This document shows, one piece after another, positions 28,590 to 39,527 of a DNA stretch of 64,000 nucleotides. Origin of the DNA: Hyphomicrobium sp. (GTDB lineage: Bacteria > Pseudomonadota > Alphaproteobacteria > Rhizobiales > Hyphomicrobiaceae); the NCBI RefSeq assembly GCF_003987855.1, contig NZ_RXIZ01000009.1, forward strand, positions 55,298-119,297. The letters are read 5' to 3'. The notes below the pieces were generated by a model. It saw only the letters and a program-made list of their open reading frames with translations, was not told the DNA's origin and made no database searches. Both the position numbers and the translations under genes were made by a program. Position 1 is the stretch's first letter. The number at the start of each line of letters is the position of its first letter.

Positions 28590-30248
28590 ATGGCTGCACA
28601 TCAGTACGTTTATCACATGCATAAGCTTTCCAAGGCCTATCCCGGCGGAAAGCAGGTCCTAAAAGACATCTCGCTGTCGTTTCTGCCCGGCGCCAAGATT
28701 GGCGTCGTCGGCCTCAACGGCGCCGGCAAGTCGACGCTGCTCAAGATCATGGCGGGCGTCGTCGACGACTATATCGGTGAGGCACGGCCGGCCGAGGGCA
28801 TTAAGGTTGGTTACCTCCCGCAGGAGCCGGAACTCGACCCTGACAAGGATGTCCTCGGCAATGCGATGGAAGGCGTCGCGGAGAAGAAGGCCATTCTCGA
28901 TCGCTACAACGAGATCGCGGCGAACTATTCCGACGAGACGGCCGACGAGATGACGGCACTCCAAGATCAGATCGACGCGCAGAACCTTTGGGATCTCGAT
29001 GCGCAGGTTGAGCAGGCACTCGATGCGCTGCGTTCGCCGCCGGGAGACGCGGACGTGACGAAGCTTTCGGGCGGTGAAAAGCGCCGTGTCGCGCTGACAA
29101 AGCTTCTGCTTTCCAAACCCGACATCCTGCTTCTCGACGAGCCCACCAATCATCTCGACGCCGAGAGCGTCGCGTGGCTCGAGCGCTACCTGAAGGAATA
29201 CACGGGCTGCGTCATCCTCGTCACCCATGACCGCTACTTCCTTGACAACATCACCGAATGGACGCTCGAACTCGATCGCGGGCAAGGCGTGCCGTGGAAG
29301 GGCAACTATTCCGATTGGCTGGAGCAGAAAGCTAAGCGCGAAGCCGCGGAGAAAGCCCAAGAGGAGAGCAAGCAAAAAGCTCTCTCCCGTGAGCTCGAAT
29401 GGATCCGATCATCGCCGAAGGCCCGCCAAGCCAAGTCGAAAGCGCGCATCACCGCTTACGAAAAGCTGGCGGACGAAGCTGGGCGCGAGGAAACTGGCCG
29501 CGCTTCGATTCAGATCGCTACGGGTCCGCGTCTTGGAGGTGTCGTCATCGAAGCCGACGGTTTGACGAAAGGCTTCGGTGATCGCCTGCTGATCGACAAT
29601 CTTTCATTCAAGCTGCCGCCTGGCGGCATCGTTGGCGTCATCGGTCCGAACGGCGCCGGCAAAACGACCTTGTTCAAGATGTTGACGGGCGCCGAGAAGC
29701 CGGACAAGGGCTCGATCCGTTTGGGCGATACGGTCAAGATCGCTTACGTCGACCAGTCGCGAGCGCATCTCGACGACAAGAAGACTGTCTGGGAAGAGAT
29801 CTCGGGTGGTCTCGACCAGATGCTGCTGGGAGGCAAGAAGGAAGTCCCAAGCCGCGCCTACTGCGGGTGGTTCAACTTCAAGGGCGCCGATCAGCAGAAG
29901 AAGGTCGGATTGCTATCTGGTGGCGAACGCAATCGGGTGCATTTGGCCAAGCTCTTGAAGGAGGGCGGCAACCTGCTGCTCCTCGACGAACCGACCAACG
30001 ATCTCGACACAGAGACGTTGGGCGCACTCGAAGCAGCGCTGGAAGACTTCCCCGGCTGCGCCGTGGTGATCTCGCACGATCGCTTCTTCCTTGATCGGCT
30101 CGCGACACACATCCTCGCATTCGAAGGCGACAGCCACGTCGAATGGTTTGAAGGAAACTTCGCCGATTATGAGGAAGACAAGAAGCGGCGGCTCGGCGAT
30201 CAAGCGGTCGAGCCACACCGCATCAAGTTCAAGCGCTTCGAACGCTAG
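28590..30248 (+). CDS. ettA: Energy-dependent translational throttle protein EttA (ABC-F)
   Basis: The 552-residue protein has two ABC ATPase domains and no membrane segments, as in ABC-F factors. Walker A motifs are GLNGAGKST and GPNGAGKTT, signatures are [11 protein letters not shown] and [11 protein letters not shown], and Walker B ends are [11 protein letters not shown] and [11 protein letters not shown]. The P-site-tRNA interaction linker between them (about 245-310) contains [14 protein letters not shown]. EttA binds the ribosomal E site and tunes initiation to the ATP/ADP ratio. Length matches EttA. The gene is followed by a 13-base-stem hairpin shared with the convergent PRC-barrel gene. 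Confidence 0.95.
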   Translation: MAAHQYVYHMHKLSKAYPGGKQVLKDISLSFLPGAKIGVVGLNGAGKSTLLKIMAGVVDDYIGEARPAEGIKVGYLPQEPELDPDKDVLGNAMEGVAEKKAILDRYNEIAANYSDETADEMTALQDQIDAQNLWDLDAQVEQALDALRSPPGDADVTKLSGGEKRRVALTKLLLSKPDILLLDEPTNHLDAESVAWLERYLKEYTGCVILVTHDRYFLDNITEWTLELDRGQGVPWKGNYSDWLEQKAKREAAEKAQEESKQKALSRELEWIRSSPKARQAKSKARITAYEKLADEAGREETGRASIQIATGPRLGGVVIEADGLTKGFGDRLLIDNLSFKLPPGGIVGVIGPNGAGKTTLFKMLTGAEKPDKGSIRLGDTVKIAYVDQSRAHLDDKKTVWEEISGGLDQMLLGGKKEVPSRAYCGWFNFKGADQQKKVGLLSGGERNRVHLAKLLKEGGNLLLLDEPTNDLDTETLGALEAALEDFPGCAVVISHDRFFLDRLATHILAFEGDSHVEWFEGNFADYEEDKKRRLGDQAVEPHRIKFKRFER

Positions 30249-30255
30249 AGGATTG

Positions 30256-30302
30256 CGATGGCGGCTTCGGTCTCAAGAAGAGCGAGCCGGAAGCCGCCAT
30301 CG
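30256..30302. terminator. Long-stem hairpin between convergent ettA and the PRC-barrel gene
   Basis: The arms at 30256-30268 (CGATGGCGGCTTC) and 30290-30302 (GAAGCCGCCATCG) are a perfect 13-base inverted repeat with a 21-base loop, starting 8 bases past the ettA stop. No T run follows on either strand, so it may protect 3' ends or act with Rho rather than alone. Confidence 0.55.
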
Positions 30303-30322
30303 AGGCAAACAATTTCGCCCGA

Positions 30323-30940
30323 TCAACCTTTGCTGTTGTCGATGATCGGAAGCTTCTTGGCTTCCTCCGAGCTGAGCGAGAGCTTCACACCATCGCCGAC
30401 GCTCGTGATCTTGTCGCCGGGAACCTCGAAGACCTTCGCATTGATGCCGGCCGGCATTCCGTCGGTCACCAGGATTTCTTGAATTTTGCCGGAGTCATCG
30501 GACTTCACGCCATTGACTTCGCCGATCTTGGCACCGTCGGCACCGAAGACGGCCGCGCCGATCTGAACCTGGCTTGCGGTGATCGCGCCGGCAGGAGCAC
30601 CTTCGGCCGGTGCGGCTGGTGCCGCAGGCTCAGCAGTAGCAGCTGGCGTCTCCGACTGGACAGGGGGAACCTCTGCCGAATTTCCGCCGGATGGCGCTGC
30701 CTCGGGCGCTGCGCCCGTATCGGGGGCGGGCTGTTCAGCGCTCGGCTGGGCTCCCTCCTGCGCGGGAGCCGCTGCGCCGCCGCCATCAGCGGGTGGAGGA
30801 GCTGCTTGTTCACCTTCGGGAGCGGGCTGTTGTTGTTCCTGTGCTTGGGTTGTCGCGGAGGCGATCAGCGCCACCGTTCCCAGCGCGAAAGTAATAGCGA
30901 ACGCCACGCTCGCCGCACGACGCAACTTCGAAAAGCTCAT
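30323..30940 (-). CDS. Secreted PRC-barrel domain protein with Pro/Ala-rich linker
   Basis: The 205-residue protein has a signal peptide (about 1-33, ending TTQAQ), then a low-complexity Pro/Ala/Glu/Gly region (about 34-120), and a C-terminal PRC-barrel-like domain with GAAVFGADGAKIGEVNGVKSD followed by VFEVPGDKITSV. PRC barrels occur in RimM, in photosynthetic reaction-centre subunit H and in many small periplasmic proteins; here the role is unknown. The linker would let the domain reach away from an anchoring point, but no anchor is seen. GAGGGG precedes the ATG at 30940. Confidence 0.83.
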   Translation of the reverse strand: MSFSKLRRAASVAFAITFALGTVALIASATTQAQEQQQPAPEGEQAAPPPADGGGAAAPAQEGAQPSAEQPAPDTGAAPEAAPSGGNSAEVPPVQSETPAATAEPAAPAAPAEGAPAGAITASQVQIGAAVFGADGAKIGEVNGVKSDDSGKIQEILVTDGMPAGINAKVFEVPGDKITSVGDGVKLSLSSEEAKKLPIIDNSKG

Positions 30941-31134
30941 TGGCCCCTCTCTCCCCACCGACTATCTGGCTGCCATATATAGGACGTTAGCGGCCGTATT
31001 TCTCGCCAATGCTCGCAGGCGATGCAAGCTGCGGCGCTTTGTCGAGGCAAAGCTAGACGTAATTGGGGCGGGCGCGGAAAGCAAAACGTCGCCCGACGAG
31101 GGGCGACGCTTAAAAATCACAGTTAGCGATAGCC

Positions 31135-31737
31135 TCAGCGGCTGAGCGCTAGAACGAGCGCCCTGGGGTTATTGCCGTTCTCGGTGATGTAGTTCTGGAA
31201 CAGGTCATCCAGGAAGGATGTCATCCAGAAGCCGACCACCTGAGCGTCGCGAACCTTGTAGCCTTGGCTTGTCTTCATCACGAGCCAGCGGATGTCATAG
31301 CCCGAGCCGTCAGCCAGCGTGATGTGACTGTCGACGTTGGTGCCGCCGGCGTCACCTGCACCCTGGCCGGTTACTACGGCACTCGTAACAATGTATTTCG
31401 GGCCTTCTTTTGCGGCATATTTCGCGATGAAGTTGACCATGCCGTTGTAGTAGGCGGGCCGGTCCGTCTTAGGCAGCGTGCGAGCGTGAGGGCCGAGTGC
31501 GGTCAAACCGATGTTCTGAACGTCCATGTGTCGGCGAAGAACGTTCGCGTAGGCCGACACGCCGCCTTGGCGCTGCGCGTACATCAGCTCGTTCTGAACG
31601 CGCTGCATGTAGACGGCCGGTGTCTCCGCGCGCGCTCCAGCTGACGAAAATCCTGCAAAAGCGGCGACTAAAATCACCAGCCAACCGACGGAGCGAACAC
31701 GCGCCGACATTGCCCACCCCATACCAAACCCTCGCAT
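31135..31737 (-). CDS. MlaC/Ttg2D-family periplasmic phospholipid-binding protein
   Basis: The 200-residue protein has a signal peptide reaching to about residue 36 (ARA/ETP). The mature region resembles MlaC: LGPHARTLPKTDRPAYYNGMVNFIAKYAA, then a beta-rich part and KVRDAQVVGFWMTSFLDDLFQNYI at the end. MlaC carries phospholipid between the MlaA and MlaFEDB complexes. None of those genes is nearby, so it acts with distant partners or has a different cargo. I chose the ATG at 31737, preceded by AGGGGAC at 8 bases; ATGs at 31722 and 31710 are alternatives. The 194-base gap to the PRC-barrel gene holds no further feature. Confidence 0.85.
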   Translation of the reverse strand: MRGFGMGWAMSARVRSVGWLVILVAAFAGFSSAGARAETPAVYMQRVQNELMYAQRQGGVSAYANVLRRHMDVQNIGLTALGPHARTLPKTDRPAYYNGMVNFIAKYAAKEGPKYIVTSAVVTGQGAGDAGGTNVDSHITLADGSGYDIRWLVMKTSQGYKVRDAQVVGFWMTSFLDDLFQNYITENGNNPRALVLALSR

Positions 31738-31864
31738 CTTACGTCCCCTAACCAACCACGAAACGGCAGATGGTCCCATAGGAACTCTGCTACCGCGTCT
31801 CAACTCACACAAGCCTCACCGCACGCTAGAGAGGCAACAATCACGTCAAAACAATGCCGAATGG

Positions 31865-32485
31865 CTATGCGGCCACAGCATTTTGGCTTTGCCGAGGCTT
31901 ATCGCTGAAGTCGTAGAGCCGGCCTGCCGGCACGAGCGAAAGGCTCAACATACGGCAAAGACTGTCCAATTCCTGCGCCCCTATCCGCTCGGCCACCATC
32001 AAGACGATGCTGCGATGCCTGTTGGGATGAACCAGAACGGCTTCCTGTCGGACGCCTGATAGGGATGAGCGCGAATGGAGTGCAACACCTTCGAAGCTCG
32101 CGAGCGGCATCTGCCAGAGAGTCGCTGAGAAAGGGGTTCGATCGACGACCTTAACCTCGCCGTCGCGAATATCGACGTAGCGGTCGGAGATCAGTCCCAA
32201 AAGGATGTTGCGCAAGGGCCAAACGATCAGCGCGACCCAAAAGACAAGGGCTAGAGCCAGCTCAACGGCGATCATGGGGTGATCGATCAACGCGTTGCGC
32301 ACTTGAGGTGCGGTTACCGCGTAGATTGCGAAGACCAACTGCGGCAGCACGATGGCGGCAGCAAGTACGGTCATGAGACACAATCCCGGGATTTTTCCCA
32401 GCTTGGAATTGGTTTGCCGGATTGTGATGGGGAGGCGATCGCGATCGCCAGAAACTTCAATAACTTCGTAACTTCGTCGCTTCAT
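31865..32485 (-). CDS. Membrane protein of unknown function
   Basis: The 206-residue protein has two predicted membrane segments, LMTVLAAAIVLPQLVFAIYAV and VELALALVFWVALIVWPLR, after a short cytosolic N terminus. A C-terminal domain of about 100 residues follows that looks beta-rich (VDIRDGEVKVVDRTPFSATLW). This layout recalls bacterial proteins with a PH-like or DUF-type cytosolic domain, but I cannot name the family. It is divergent from the ArsR-methyltransferase gene, with its start 145 bases away. The ATG at 32485 follows GGGCGTG. An upstream frame adds three residues. Confidence 0.72.
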   Translation of the reverse strand: MKRRSYEVIEVSGDRDRLPITIRQTNSKLGKIPGLCLMTVLAAAIVLPQLVFAIYAVTAPQVRNALIDHPMIAVELALALVFWVALIVWPLRNILLGLISDRYVDIRDGEVKVVDRTPFSATLWQMPLASFEGVALHSRSSLSGVRQEAVLVHPNRHRSIVLMVAERIGAQELDSLCRMLSLSLVPAGRLYDFSDKPRQSQNAVAA

Positions 32486-32595
32486 CACGCCCACTTGGCC
32501 CCCGCACTTTGCCGGGGGGAGCTTATGGTAAATTTCGCTAAAAGGCGGTTAACCAACGTCGCATCCCGAGCGCGTGGGGAAATAGAACAATCCGC

Positions 32596-32623
32596 TTGAC
32601 ATATAAAGATATGTTTATATCTT
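32596..32623 (+). promoter_or_regulatory. Promoter with overlapping ArsR-type operator
   Basis: TTGACA at 32596-32601 is a good -35 box, and TATCTT at 32618-32623 can serve as the -10 box with a 16-base spacer. Between them lies an inverted repeat with arms ATATAAA (32601-32607) and TTTATAT (32614-32620) around GATATG. This fits an ArsR-family repressor site that blocks its own promoter. Transcription would begin close to the ATG at 32631, so the message may be nearly leaderless. Confidence 0.65.
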
Positions 32624-32630
32624 CCGCGTC

Positions 32631-33662
32631 ATGTCGAGACACGGCGAGATGACAACGGTGGATTTGGTGACGGCTCTCAAGGCAGCGGCCGAGCCGACGC
32701 GCATGCGCATCCTTCTTCTTCTCGCGGGTGGCGAACTCAACGTCAAAGACCTGACGCTGATCCTGGGTCAGAGCCAACCGCGCATCAGCCGGCATTTGAA
32801 GCTTCTGTGTGAGGCCGGGCTGATCGAGCGCTTTCGCGACGGGAGCTGGGTCTATTTTCACATTTCCGATCGGCAGGCCGGCGGGCGTCTCGCTTTGCGG
32901 CTCGTCGCCGACGTCGATCCATCTGAAACCTCGGTCCGCCGTGACCGCGAGCGCGCGGAAGCCCTGAAACGGGAGCGCGAAGGGGTGGCGCAGACCTTCT
33001 TTGAGAAGCATGCCGCCGACTGGGATCGTATTCGCGCCCTGCATGTGGCGGAAAACGATGTCGAGGCGGCAATGCGCCGGACGATAGGCGAGGGGCCATT
33101 CGACTTTTTTGTAGATCTTGGCACCGGCACCGGTCGTACCCTTGAACTCTTTGCCGACAGGTTCGAACGCGGCTTAGGTCTCGACGTCAACCAGACAATG
33201 TTGACCTATGCGCGTGCCAATCTGAAAGCCAAAGGCTGCGGCAAGGCGCAGGTACGTCACGGCGACCTCTACTCGCTGTCGCTCGCCGATCAGCAGGCGG
33301 ATGCTGTAATCATGCATCAGGTCCTGCATTTCCTGTCGGATCCCGCATTGGCGATCCGAGAGGCGGCCCGTGTGCTCGCTCCCGGCGGCAAGCTCCTGGT
33401 TGTCGATTTCGCGCCGCACGAACTGGAATTTCTCCGCTCTCGCGAAGCGCACGAGCGTCTGGGCTTTGCTCACGAGCAAGTTGTCGGGTGGATGAAGGAC
33501 GCGGGCCTTACGCCTAAAACGGTGGAAGATCTGGCGCCTAAGACCAATGATCGCGAAGACATGCTGACGGTGACAATTTGGTTGGCGGAACGTCCGCTCG
33601 GTCAAATGCCGCTTACGAAAAGAGCCGCGTCAGCCGACGACGCGCGGGAGGGAGCACGCTGA
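32631..33662 (+). CDS. ArsR-family regulator fused to a methyltransferase domain
   Basis: The 343-residue protein begins with an ArsR winged helix-turn-helix (about 10-85), including LKAAAEPTRMRILLLLAGGELNVKDL and QPRISRHLKLLCEAGL. It continues with a class I SAM-dependent methyltransferase domain (about 115-300), with glycine motif VDLGTGTGRTLELF and later ADAVIMHQVLHFL and VLAPGGKLLVVDF. No arsenic-binding Cys motif is seen. The fusion sits directly upstream of metF and the two methionine synthase genes, overlaps metF by one base and has a palindromic operator. It therefore probably senses SAM or S-adenosylhomocysteine and controls the SAM cycle, as the SahR/SamR-type regulators do. The start could also be the ATG at 32649. 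Confidence 0.9.
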   Translation: MSRHGEMTTVDLVTALKAAAEPTRMRILLLLAGGELNVKDLTLILGQSQPRISRHLKLLCEAGLIERFRDGSWVYFHISDRQAGGRLALRLVADVDPSETSVRRDRERAEALKREREGVAQTFFEKHAADWDRIRALHVAENDVEAAMRRTIGEGPFDFFVDLGTGTGRTLELFADRFERGLGLDVNQTMLTYARANLKAKGCGKAQVRHGDLYSLSLADQQADAVIMHQVLHFLSDPALAIREAARVLAPGGKLLVVDFAPHELEFLRSREAHERLGFAHEQVVGWMKDAGLTPKTVEDLAPKTNDREDMLTVTIWLAERPLGQMPLTKRAASADDAREGAR

Positions 33663-34576
33663 TGGCACAAAACACCGAGAAAAAAAGCAAGCTCCTTGGG
33701 TCGGGCGACATCGTCGTCAGCTTCGAATTCTTCCCGCCCAAGACGGAGAAAATGGAAGAGACGCTATGGTCTGCGATCTCGCGCTTGGCGCCTCTGCGCC
33801 CCGAGTTCGTATCGGTGACCTACGGCGCGGGCGGTTCCACCCGAGAGCGCACACACGCGACCGTCACCCGACTGCTCAAGGAAACCGAGTTGAAGCCCGC
33901 GGCGCATCTCACCTGTGTTGATGCGACCAAGGATGAGGTGAATGCGGTCGCACGCCAGTATTGGAACGAAGGCGTTCGCCATATCGTAGCGCTTCGTGGC
34001 GACCCGGCGAACGGCGCAGGGGCGAAGTATGAGCCGCATCCAGACGGCTATAAGAACGCGGCGGATCTCGTCGCCGGATTGAAGAAGATTGGCGACTTCG
34101 AAATCTCGGTTGCGGGATATCCGGAGAAGCATCCGGAAAGCCAAACTGCGGAAGCCGATCTCGATAATCTCAAAGCCAAGGTTGATGCGGGCGCAGATCG
34201 CATCATCACCCAGTTCGGTTTCGATAACGCGCATTTCCTGCGCTATCTCGAACGGGCGCGCGCGGCTGGGATCTGGGTTCCTATTTCGCCGGGCATCGTT
34301 CCTATCCACAACTTCAAGCAGGTTGCGGGTTTTGCGAAGCGCGCGGGCGCAAGCGTGCCGTCATGGCTCGCCCGCCGTTTCGAAGGTTTGGAAGATGACA
34401 GCGCGACGTCGCATCTTGTTGCCGCCGCGGTGGCGACCGAACAGGTGATGGACCTCGTCGACGAAGGCATCAAGAAGTTCCACTTCTATACTTTGAACCG
34501 CGCCGACCTCGTCTATGCGATTTGCCATCTGCTGGGTCTGCGTGCGGCGCGCGCAGCAAACGCCAACGCAGCGTAA
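33662..34576 (+). CDS. metF: Methylenetetrahydrofolate reductase
   Basis: The 304-residue protein is a standard FAD-dependent MetF barrel: [18 protein letters not shown] near the start, then [17 protein letters not shown] with the catalytic region, VALRGDPA for the FAD and folate site, and [14 protein letters not shown] near the middle. It reduces 5,10-methylene-THF to 5-methyl-THF, the methyl donor for methionine synthase. The ATG at 33662 shares one base with the stop of the ArsR-methyltransferase gene (TGATG) and follows GGGAG. The methionine synthase N-terminal gene begins 26 bases after its stop, so the four genes form one operon. Confidence 0.96.
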   Translation: MAQNTEKKSKLLGSGDIVVSFEFFPPKTEKMEETLWSAISRLAPLRPEFVSVTYGAGGSTRERTHATVTRLLKETELKPAAHLTCVDATKDEVNAVARQYWNEGVRHIVALRGDPANGAGAKYEPHPDGYKNAADLVAGLKKIGDFEISVAGYPEKHPESQTAEADLDNLKAKVDAGADRIITQFGFDNAHFLRYLERARAAGIWVPISPGIVPIHNFKQVAGFAKRAGASVPSWLARRFEGLEDDSATSHLVAAAVATEQVMDLVDEGIKKFHFYTLNRADLVYAICHLLGLRAARAANANAA

Positions 34577-34601
34577 CGAAATCAGAAATCGAGGCGTTCA
34601 C

Positions 34602-35663
<1,062 letters not shown>

Positions 35664-35673
35664 ACAAAACACA

Positions 35674-38367
35674 ATGACAGCAGCCAACGCAGCGCAGTCG
35701 TTCATCAATGTCGGTGAGCGAACAAACGTCACCGGCTCAGCGAAATTCCGCAAGCTCATCGAACAGAACGATTACGCTGGTGCGCTGGCCGTCGCGCGTC
35801 AGCAGGTCGAGTCCGGCGCCCAGGTCATCGATGTCAACATGGATGAAGGCCTCCTCGACTCCGAGAAGGCCATGGAGACGTTCCTCAATCTCATCGCCTC
35901 CGAACCGGACATCAGCCGCGTACCGATCATGATCGACAGCTCGAAGTGGAGCGTGATCGAAGCGGGTCTCAAGTGCGTGCAGGGTAAGCCGATCGTCAAC
36001 TCGATCTCGTTGAAGGAAGGCGAGGGGCCTTTCCTCGAACATGCGCGCAAAGTGCTGCGTTACGGCGCGGCTGTCGTCGTCATGGCGTTCGACGAGGAGG
36101 GGCAAGCCGATACGGTTGAGCGCAAAGTTTCAATCTGCGAGCGCGCCTACAAAATCCTGACCGAGAAAATCGGTTTTCCGCCGGAAGACATCATCTTCGA
36201 TCCGAACATCTTCGCAGTTGCCACGGGGATCGAAGAACACAACGGCTATGGCATTGCCTTCATCGAGGCCGCGCGGCAGATCAAACAAAAGCTGCCGCTG
36301 ACGCATATTTCAGGCGGTGTCTCCAACCTGTCGTTCGCTTTCCGCGGTAACGAACCGGTGCGCCAAGCCATGCACTCGGTGTTCCTGTATCACGCGATCC
36401 AGGCCGGCATGGACATGGGCATTGTCAACGCCGGTCAGCTCACCGTCTATGACGACATTCCCGCCGAGCTGCGCGAGCTTTGCGAAGACGTCATCCTCAA
36501 TCGCCGTCCAGACGCGACCGACCGCCTTCTAGAGGCTGCACCGAAGTTCAAGGGCGAGGGCGGGGCGAAGGCAAAAGAAAAGGACTTGTCTTGGCGCGAA
36601 AGGCCGGTTGAGGATCGCCTGACGCACGCGCTCGTGCACGGCATCACGGATTTCATTGAGGTCGACACCGAAGAGGCGCGCAGCAAGGCTGAGAAACCGC
36701 TGCATGTCATCGAAGGTCCGCTGATGGCGGGCATGAACGTCGTCGGTGACCTCTTCGGCGCGGGGAAGATGTTCCTACCTCAGGTCGTGAAATCGGCTCG
36801 CGTGATGAAGCAGGCCGTGGCGTACTTGCAGCCCTATCTGGAAGCGGAAAAGAAAGCCTCGGGTTTGGAGGCGAAGCCCGCTGCGGGCAAGATCCTGATG
36901 GCGACCGTGAAAGGCGATGTCCACGATATCGGCAAGAACATCGTAGGCGTCGTTCTTCAATGCAACAACTATGAGGTCATCGACCTCGGCGTCATGGTGC
37001 CGTCTGCCAAAATTCTTGAGACTGCGAAGAGGGAAAAGGTCGATATGATCGGCCTTTCTGGGCTGATCACGCCGTCGCTCGACGAGATGTGTTTCGTCGC
37101 GGCCGAAATGGAGCGAGAAGGCTTTTCTGTTCCGCTGCTCATCGGCGGCGCGACGACGAGCAAGGTGCATACGGCCGTTAAGATCAATCCGAACTACAAT
37201 CGCGGCCAGGCTGTGTACGTGCTCGATGCGAGCCGCGCGGTTGGCGTGGTGTCAAACCTTCTCTCGGACACGGAGAAGGCGCCGTTCATCCAGAACATAA
37301 AGTCGGAATATGCAAAAGTTCGCGAAGCGCATCTCGCCAACGAAGCGCGCAAGCAGCGGATCACACTAAAAGCGGCGCGCGACAACAAGTTCAAGATCGA
37401 TTGGCGGACCTTCCAACCTGCCAAACCGAGTTTTCTCGGAACGCGGACCTTTGCTGATTATTCGCTGGGCTCGCTGGTTCCCTATATCGATTGGACGCCT
37501 TTCTTCCAGACTTGGGAGCTCACGGGGCGCTACCCGCAAATTCTGACCGATAATAAGGTGGGAGCCGAAGCCAAAAAACTGTTCGATGATGCGCAGGCAC
37601 TCCTGAAACGCATCGTGGCGGAAAAATGGGTCAAAGCATCGGCCGTCGTCGGCTTCTGGCCGGCCAACAGCATCGGCGACGATATCGCCCTATACGAAGA
37701 CGATAGGCGGGGCACCCAGGTCGCAACGCTGCACACGCTTCGCCAGCAGATCGCGCGCGATCCTTCGCGCGATCGTGCGCACACGGCCCTCGCCGATTTC
37801 ATCGCGCCGAAGGACACCGGCGTCCCCGATTACATCGGCGGCTTTGCGGTGACGACAGGGCTCGGTGAAGAAGAGGCAATCGAGCGTCACGTCAAGAAGA
37901 CGGACGACTACACGCGCATCATGGCGAAAGCGCTTTGCGATCGCCTCGCGGAAGCCTTCGCTGAAGCCATGCATGAGAAAGTGCGCAAGGAACTTTGGGG
38001 CTACGTGAAGGGCGAGAAGCTGTCCAGTACTGATCTTATCCTCGAAAAATATCAGGGTATCCGGCCTGCGCCGGGCTACCCCGCGCAACCTGACCATACC
38101 GAGAAGTCCACGCTTTGGAAGTTGATGGACGTGGAACAGCAGACGGGGATCACTCTCACCGAAAGCTATGCGATGTGGCCGGGCTCGGCGGTTTCGGGAC
38201 TTTATTTTGCGAACCCGGAAAGTCACTATTTCGGCGTGGGCAAGGTCGAGCGCGATCAAGTCGAGGATTACGCCGCGCGAAAAGGCTGGACTGTAGAAGA
38301 GGCGGAGCGCTGGCTCGCGCCGGTGCTGAACTACGAGCGCGCGCGCTCGGTGAACGCCGCAGCCTGA
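35674..38367 (+). CDS. metH: Methionine synthase, folate-, cobalamin- and SAM-binding half (split MetH)
   Basis: The 897-residue protein holds the rest of MetH. The pterin-binding domain is at about 5-280 ([29 protein letters not shown]). The cobalamin cap is at about 300-400. The B12 domain has [11 protein letters not shown] near residue 415, with the His that coordinates cobalt. The reactivation domain is at about 560-890 with [15 protein letters not shown]. It moves the methyl group from methyl-THF to cobalamin, and its last domain re-methylates oxidised cobalamin with SAM. The two proteins together total 1250 residues, close to E. coli MetH (1227). The ATG at 35674 has only a weak GGGTGA upstream. 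Confidence 0.95.
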   Translation: MTAANAAQSFINVGERTNVTGSAKFRKLIEQNDYAGALAVARQQVESGAQVIDVNMDEGLLDSEKAMETFLNLIASEPDISRVPIMIDSSKWSVIEAGLKCVQGKPIVNSISLKEGEGPFLEHARKVLRYGAAVVVMAFDEEGQADTVERKVSICERAYKILTEKIGFPPEDIIFDPNIFAVATGIEEHNGYGIAFIEAARQIKQKLPLTHISGGVSNLSFAFRGNEPVRQAMHSVFLYHAIQAGMDMGIVNAGQLTVYDDIPAELRELCEDVILNRRPDATDRLLEAAPKFKGEGGAKAKEKDLSWRERPVEDRLTHALVHGITDFIEVDTEEARSKAEKPLHVIEGPLMAGMNVVGDLFGAGKMFLPQVVKSARVMKQAVAYLQPYLEAEKKASGLEAKPAAGKILMATVKGDVHDIGKNIVGVVLQCNNYEVIDLGVMVPSAKILETAKREKVDMIGLSGLITPSLDEMCFVAAEMEREGFSVPLLIGGATTSKVHTAVKINPNYNRGQAVYVLDASRAVGVVSNLLSDTEKAPFIQNIKSEYAKVREAHLANEARKQRITLKAARDNKFKIDWRTFQPAKPSFLGTRTFADYSLGSLVPYIDWTPFFQTWELTGRYPQILTDNKVGAEAKKLFDDAQALLKRIVAEKWVKASAVVGFWPANSIGDDIALYEDDRRGTQVATLHTLRQQIARDPSRDRAHTALADFIAPKDTGVPDYIGGFAVTTGLGEEEAIERHVKKTDDYTRIMAKALCDRLAEAFAEAMHEKVRKELWGYVKGEKLSSTDLILEKYQGIRPAPGYPAQPDHTEKSTLWKLMDVEQQTGITLTESYAMWPGSAVSGLYFANPESHYFGVGKVERDQVEDYAARKGWTVEEAERWLAPVLNYERARSVNAAA

Positions 38368-38378
38368 TCACGCGAGAT

Positions 38379-38413
38379 AAAAAAACGGCGCGGTCCTCAT
38401 TGAAGCCGCGCCG
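38379..38413 (-). terminator. Rho-independent terminator, minus strand
   Basis: On the minus strand CGGCGCGG, a 12-base loop and CCGCGCCG are followed by seven T (38385-38379). It lies downstream of the 27-residue peptide gene, about 110 bases past its stop. On the plus strand it sits 18 bases past the metH stop but has no T run there, so it works mainly for the minus-strand transcript. Confidence 0.82.
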
Positions 38414-38526
38414 CATGGTCGTTTGGCTCGCGCCAGACATCCCAGAAATAGTCCCCCGTCTCGTTGGCTCCTTGGAGCATCGTGCGTGGGATTACTGTTT
38501 CAGGCGTTTCCTCCAGAAGGTCGCTC

Positions 38527-38610
38527 TCAAAAGGTCCCGAGCACGACCAGGGTTACGAATCCAAACGACAATAATACTGCAAGGACATTAAGGCTGGCTT
38601 GCAGAGCCAT
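38527..38610 (-). CDS. 27-residue single-span membrane peptide
   Basis: An ATG at 38610, preceded by GGAGG with five to six bases of spacing, opens 27 codons that end in TGA. The peptide starts MALQASLNVL and ends GFVTLVVLGTF; nearly the whole length is hydrophobic, with no charged residue at all. It would form one inner-membrane helix. The strong ribosome binding site, the in-frame stop and a minus-strand terminator downstream argue for a real gene. I know no homologue. It lies between the methionine synthase operon and a GNAT operon on the same strand, but its upstream promoter region is separate from both. Confidence 0.6.
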   Translation of the reverse strand: MALQASLNVLAVLLSFGFVTLVVLGTF

Positions 38611-39025
38611 GTCACACCTCCGAGTTCGAGAGGCTTCCGAATTCGCCGCTCCCCTCTTCGAAGCGCGGCCGAAAACTACGCAGCGTCAGTGGTAACTGAC
38701 AAGAAAAAAGCATTTTGCGTCGCGGGGCATCGCGCGTCACCAAATCGTTAAATCTTCGGCAATCGCGAAGAGGCTAACTCGACGCCCACCCCCTCGTTCC
38801 GCGCTGATCGATGCCAACTAGCAAAAAACGGCGCAATTCTGTGGTTTTCTTCTGTGGGCTCGCGGTGGGGGAGACTTCTTCCTTTTTCGTTCCGTACGCA
38901 AAAGACCAGACGCAGCGCACAAAAACGATCCAAAGATATTTCGCTTGCGGGCGTCGCGCACATGCGGCGGCGATAACAGTTCGCAGCAGCCAAAGCCGCT
39001 TATGCAACGCAAAAGCGCCGGGCAA
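38611..39025. other. Gene-free stretch upstream of the 27-residue peptide gene
   Basis: About 415 bases between the peptide gene and the GNAT gene hold no coding frame that I trust. Overlapping frames of 60 to 100 codons on both strands have no family character and poor starts. It should contain the promoter of the peptide gene on the minus strand. Several A/T-rich blocks (for example around 38700 and 38880) are candidates, but I can place none firmly. Confidence 0.4.
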
Positions 39026-39526
39026 TCAACGGATCGCTAACCGCTTTCGCAAAAGAATTTCATCGGTCCCGTCGGCGACCAACCCATCGAGGGTCGCGAC
39101 GCGCACGAACCCAAAGCGCTCATAGAACGAAAGCGCTCCGGTATTGAAACCGGACGCGACGACCCAGACGTTTTGCGATTTTTCGCGCGTGGCGAGGGCT
39201 TCAAGCCATTCGAGCGCCGCGCTACCGACGCCGCGATTCTGGAATGACGGCAAGATTCCAAGGAACTGGAGATAGGGGCCACGTAGCCAATTTTTTCGAA
39301 TGCAGATGGCGCCAGCGAGATCATCACCAACCCTAATCTCGAGTCGGGGAGCCGCTTCTTCCTGACCAGCGAGATACGCGGCCAAAGCTTCGCCGGCATA
39401 GTGGTAATAGGCCCACGGGTCCATCGCGGCGAAGGCTGGTCCCAGGCGCGCTGCGCTGTCCGCGCTTATCGGTTGAAAAGAAACTTCGTCGCTGTGTGAA
39501 CCGGCAGCCTTGAGTTCATCGGCCAT
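39026..39526 (-). CDS. GNAT family N-acetyltransferase
   Basis: The 166-residue protein has GNAT motif A with FLGILPSFQNRGVGSAALEWLEA (about 88-110), including the Q/R-x-x-G-x-G/A acetyl-CoA loop, and a closing NTGALSFYERFGFVRV with the usual Tyr. It transfers an acyl group from CoA to an unknown amine. Its ATG lies one base after the stop of the polysaccharide deacetylase-like gene, so they are translationally linked and probably functionally related, for example in modifying a sugar or its breakdown product. It is the last gene of the three-gene operon. Confidence 0.86.
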   Translation of the reverse strand: MADELKAAGSHSDEVSFQPISADSAARLGPAFAAMDPWAYYHYAGEALAAYLAGQEEAAPRLEIRVGDDLAGAICIRKNWLRGPYLQFLGILPSFQNRGVGSAALEWLEALATREKSQNVWVVASGFNTGALSFYERFGFVRVATLDGLVADGTDEILLRKRLAIR

Positions 39527-39527
39527 G

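Noticed and set aside
32486..32630. A possible SAM riboswitch upstream of the met operon.
   Set aside because: The gap is only 145 bases and shared with a divergent gene, and I recognise no SAM-II pseudoknot pattern. The ArsR-type operator explains the control.
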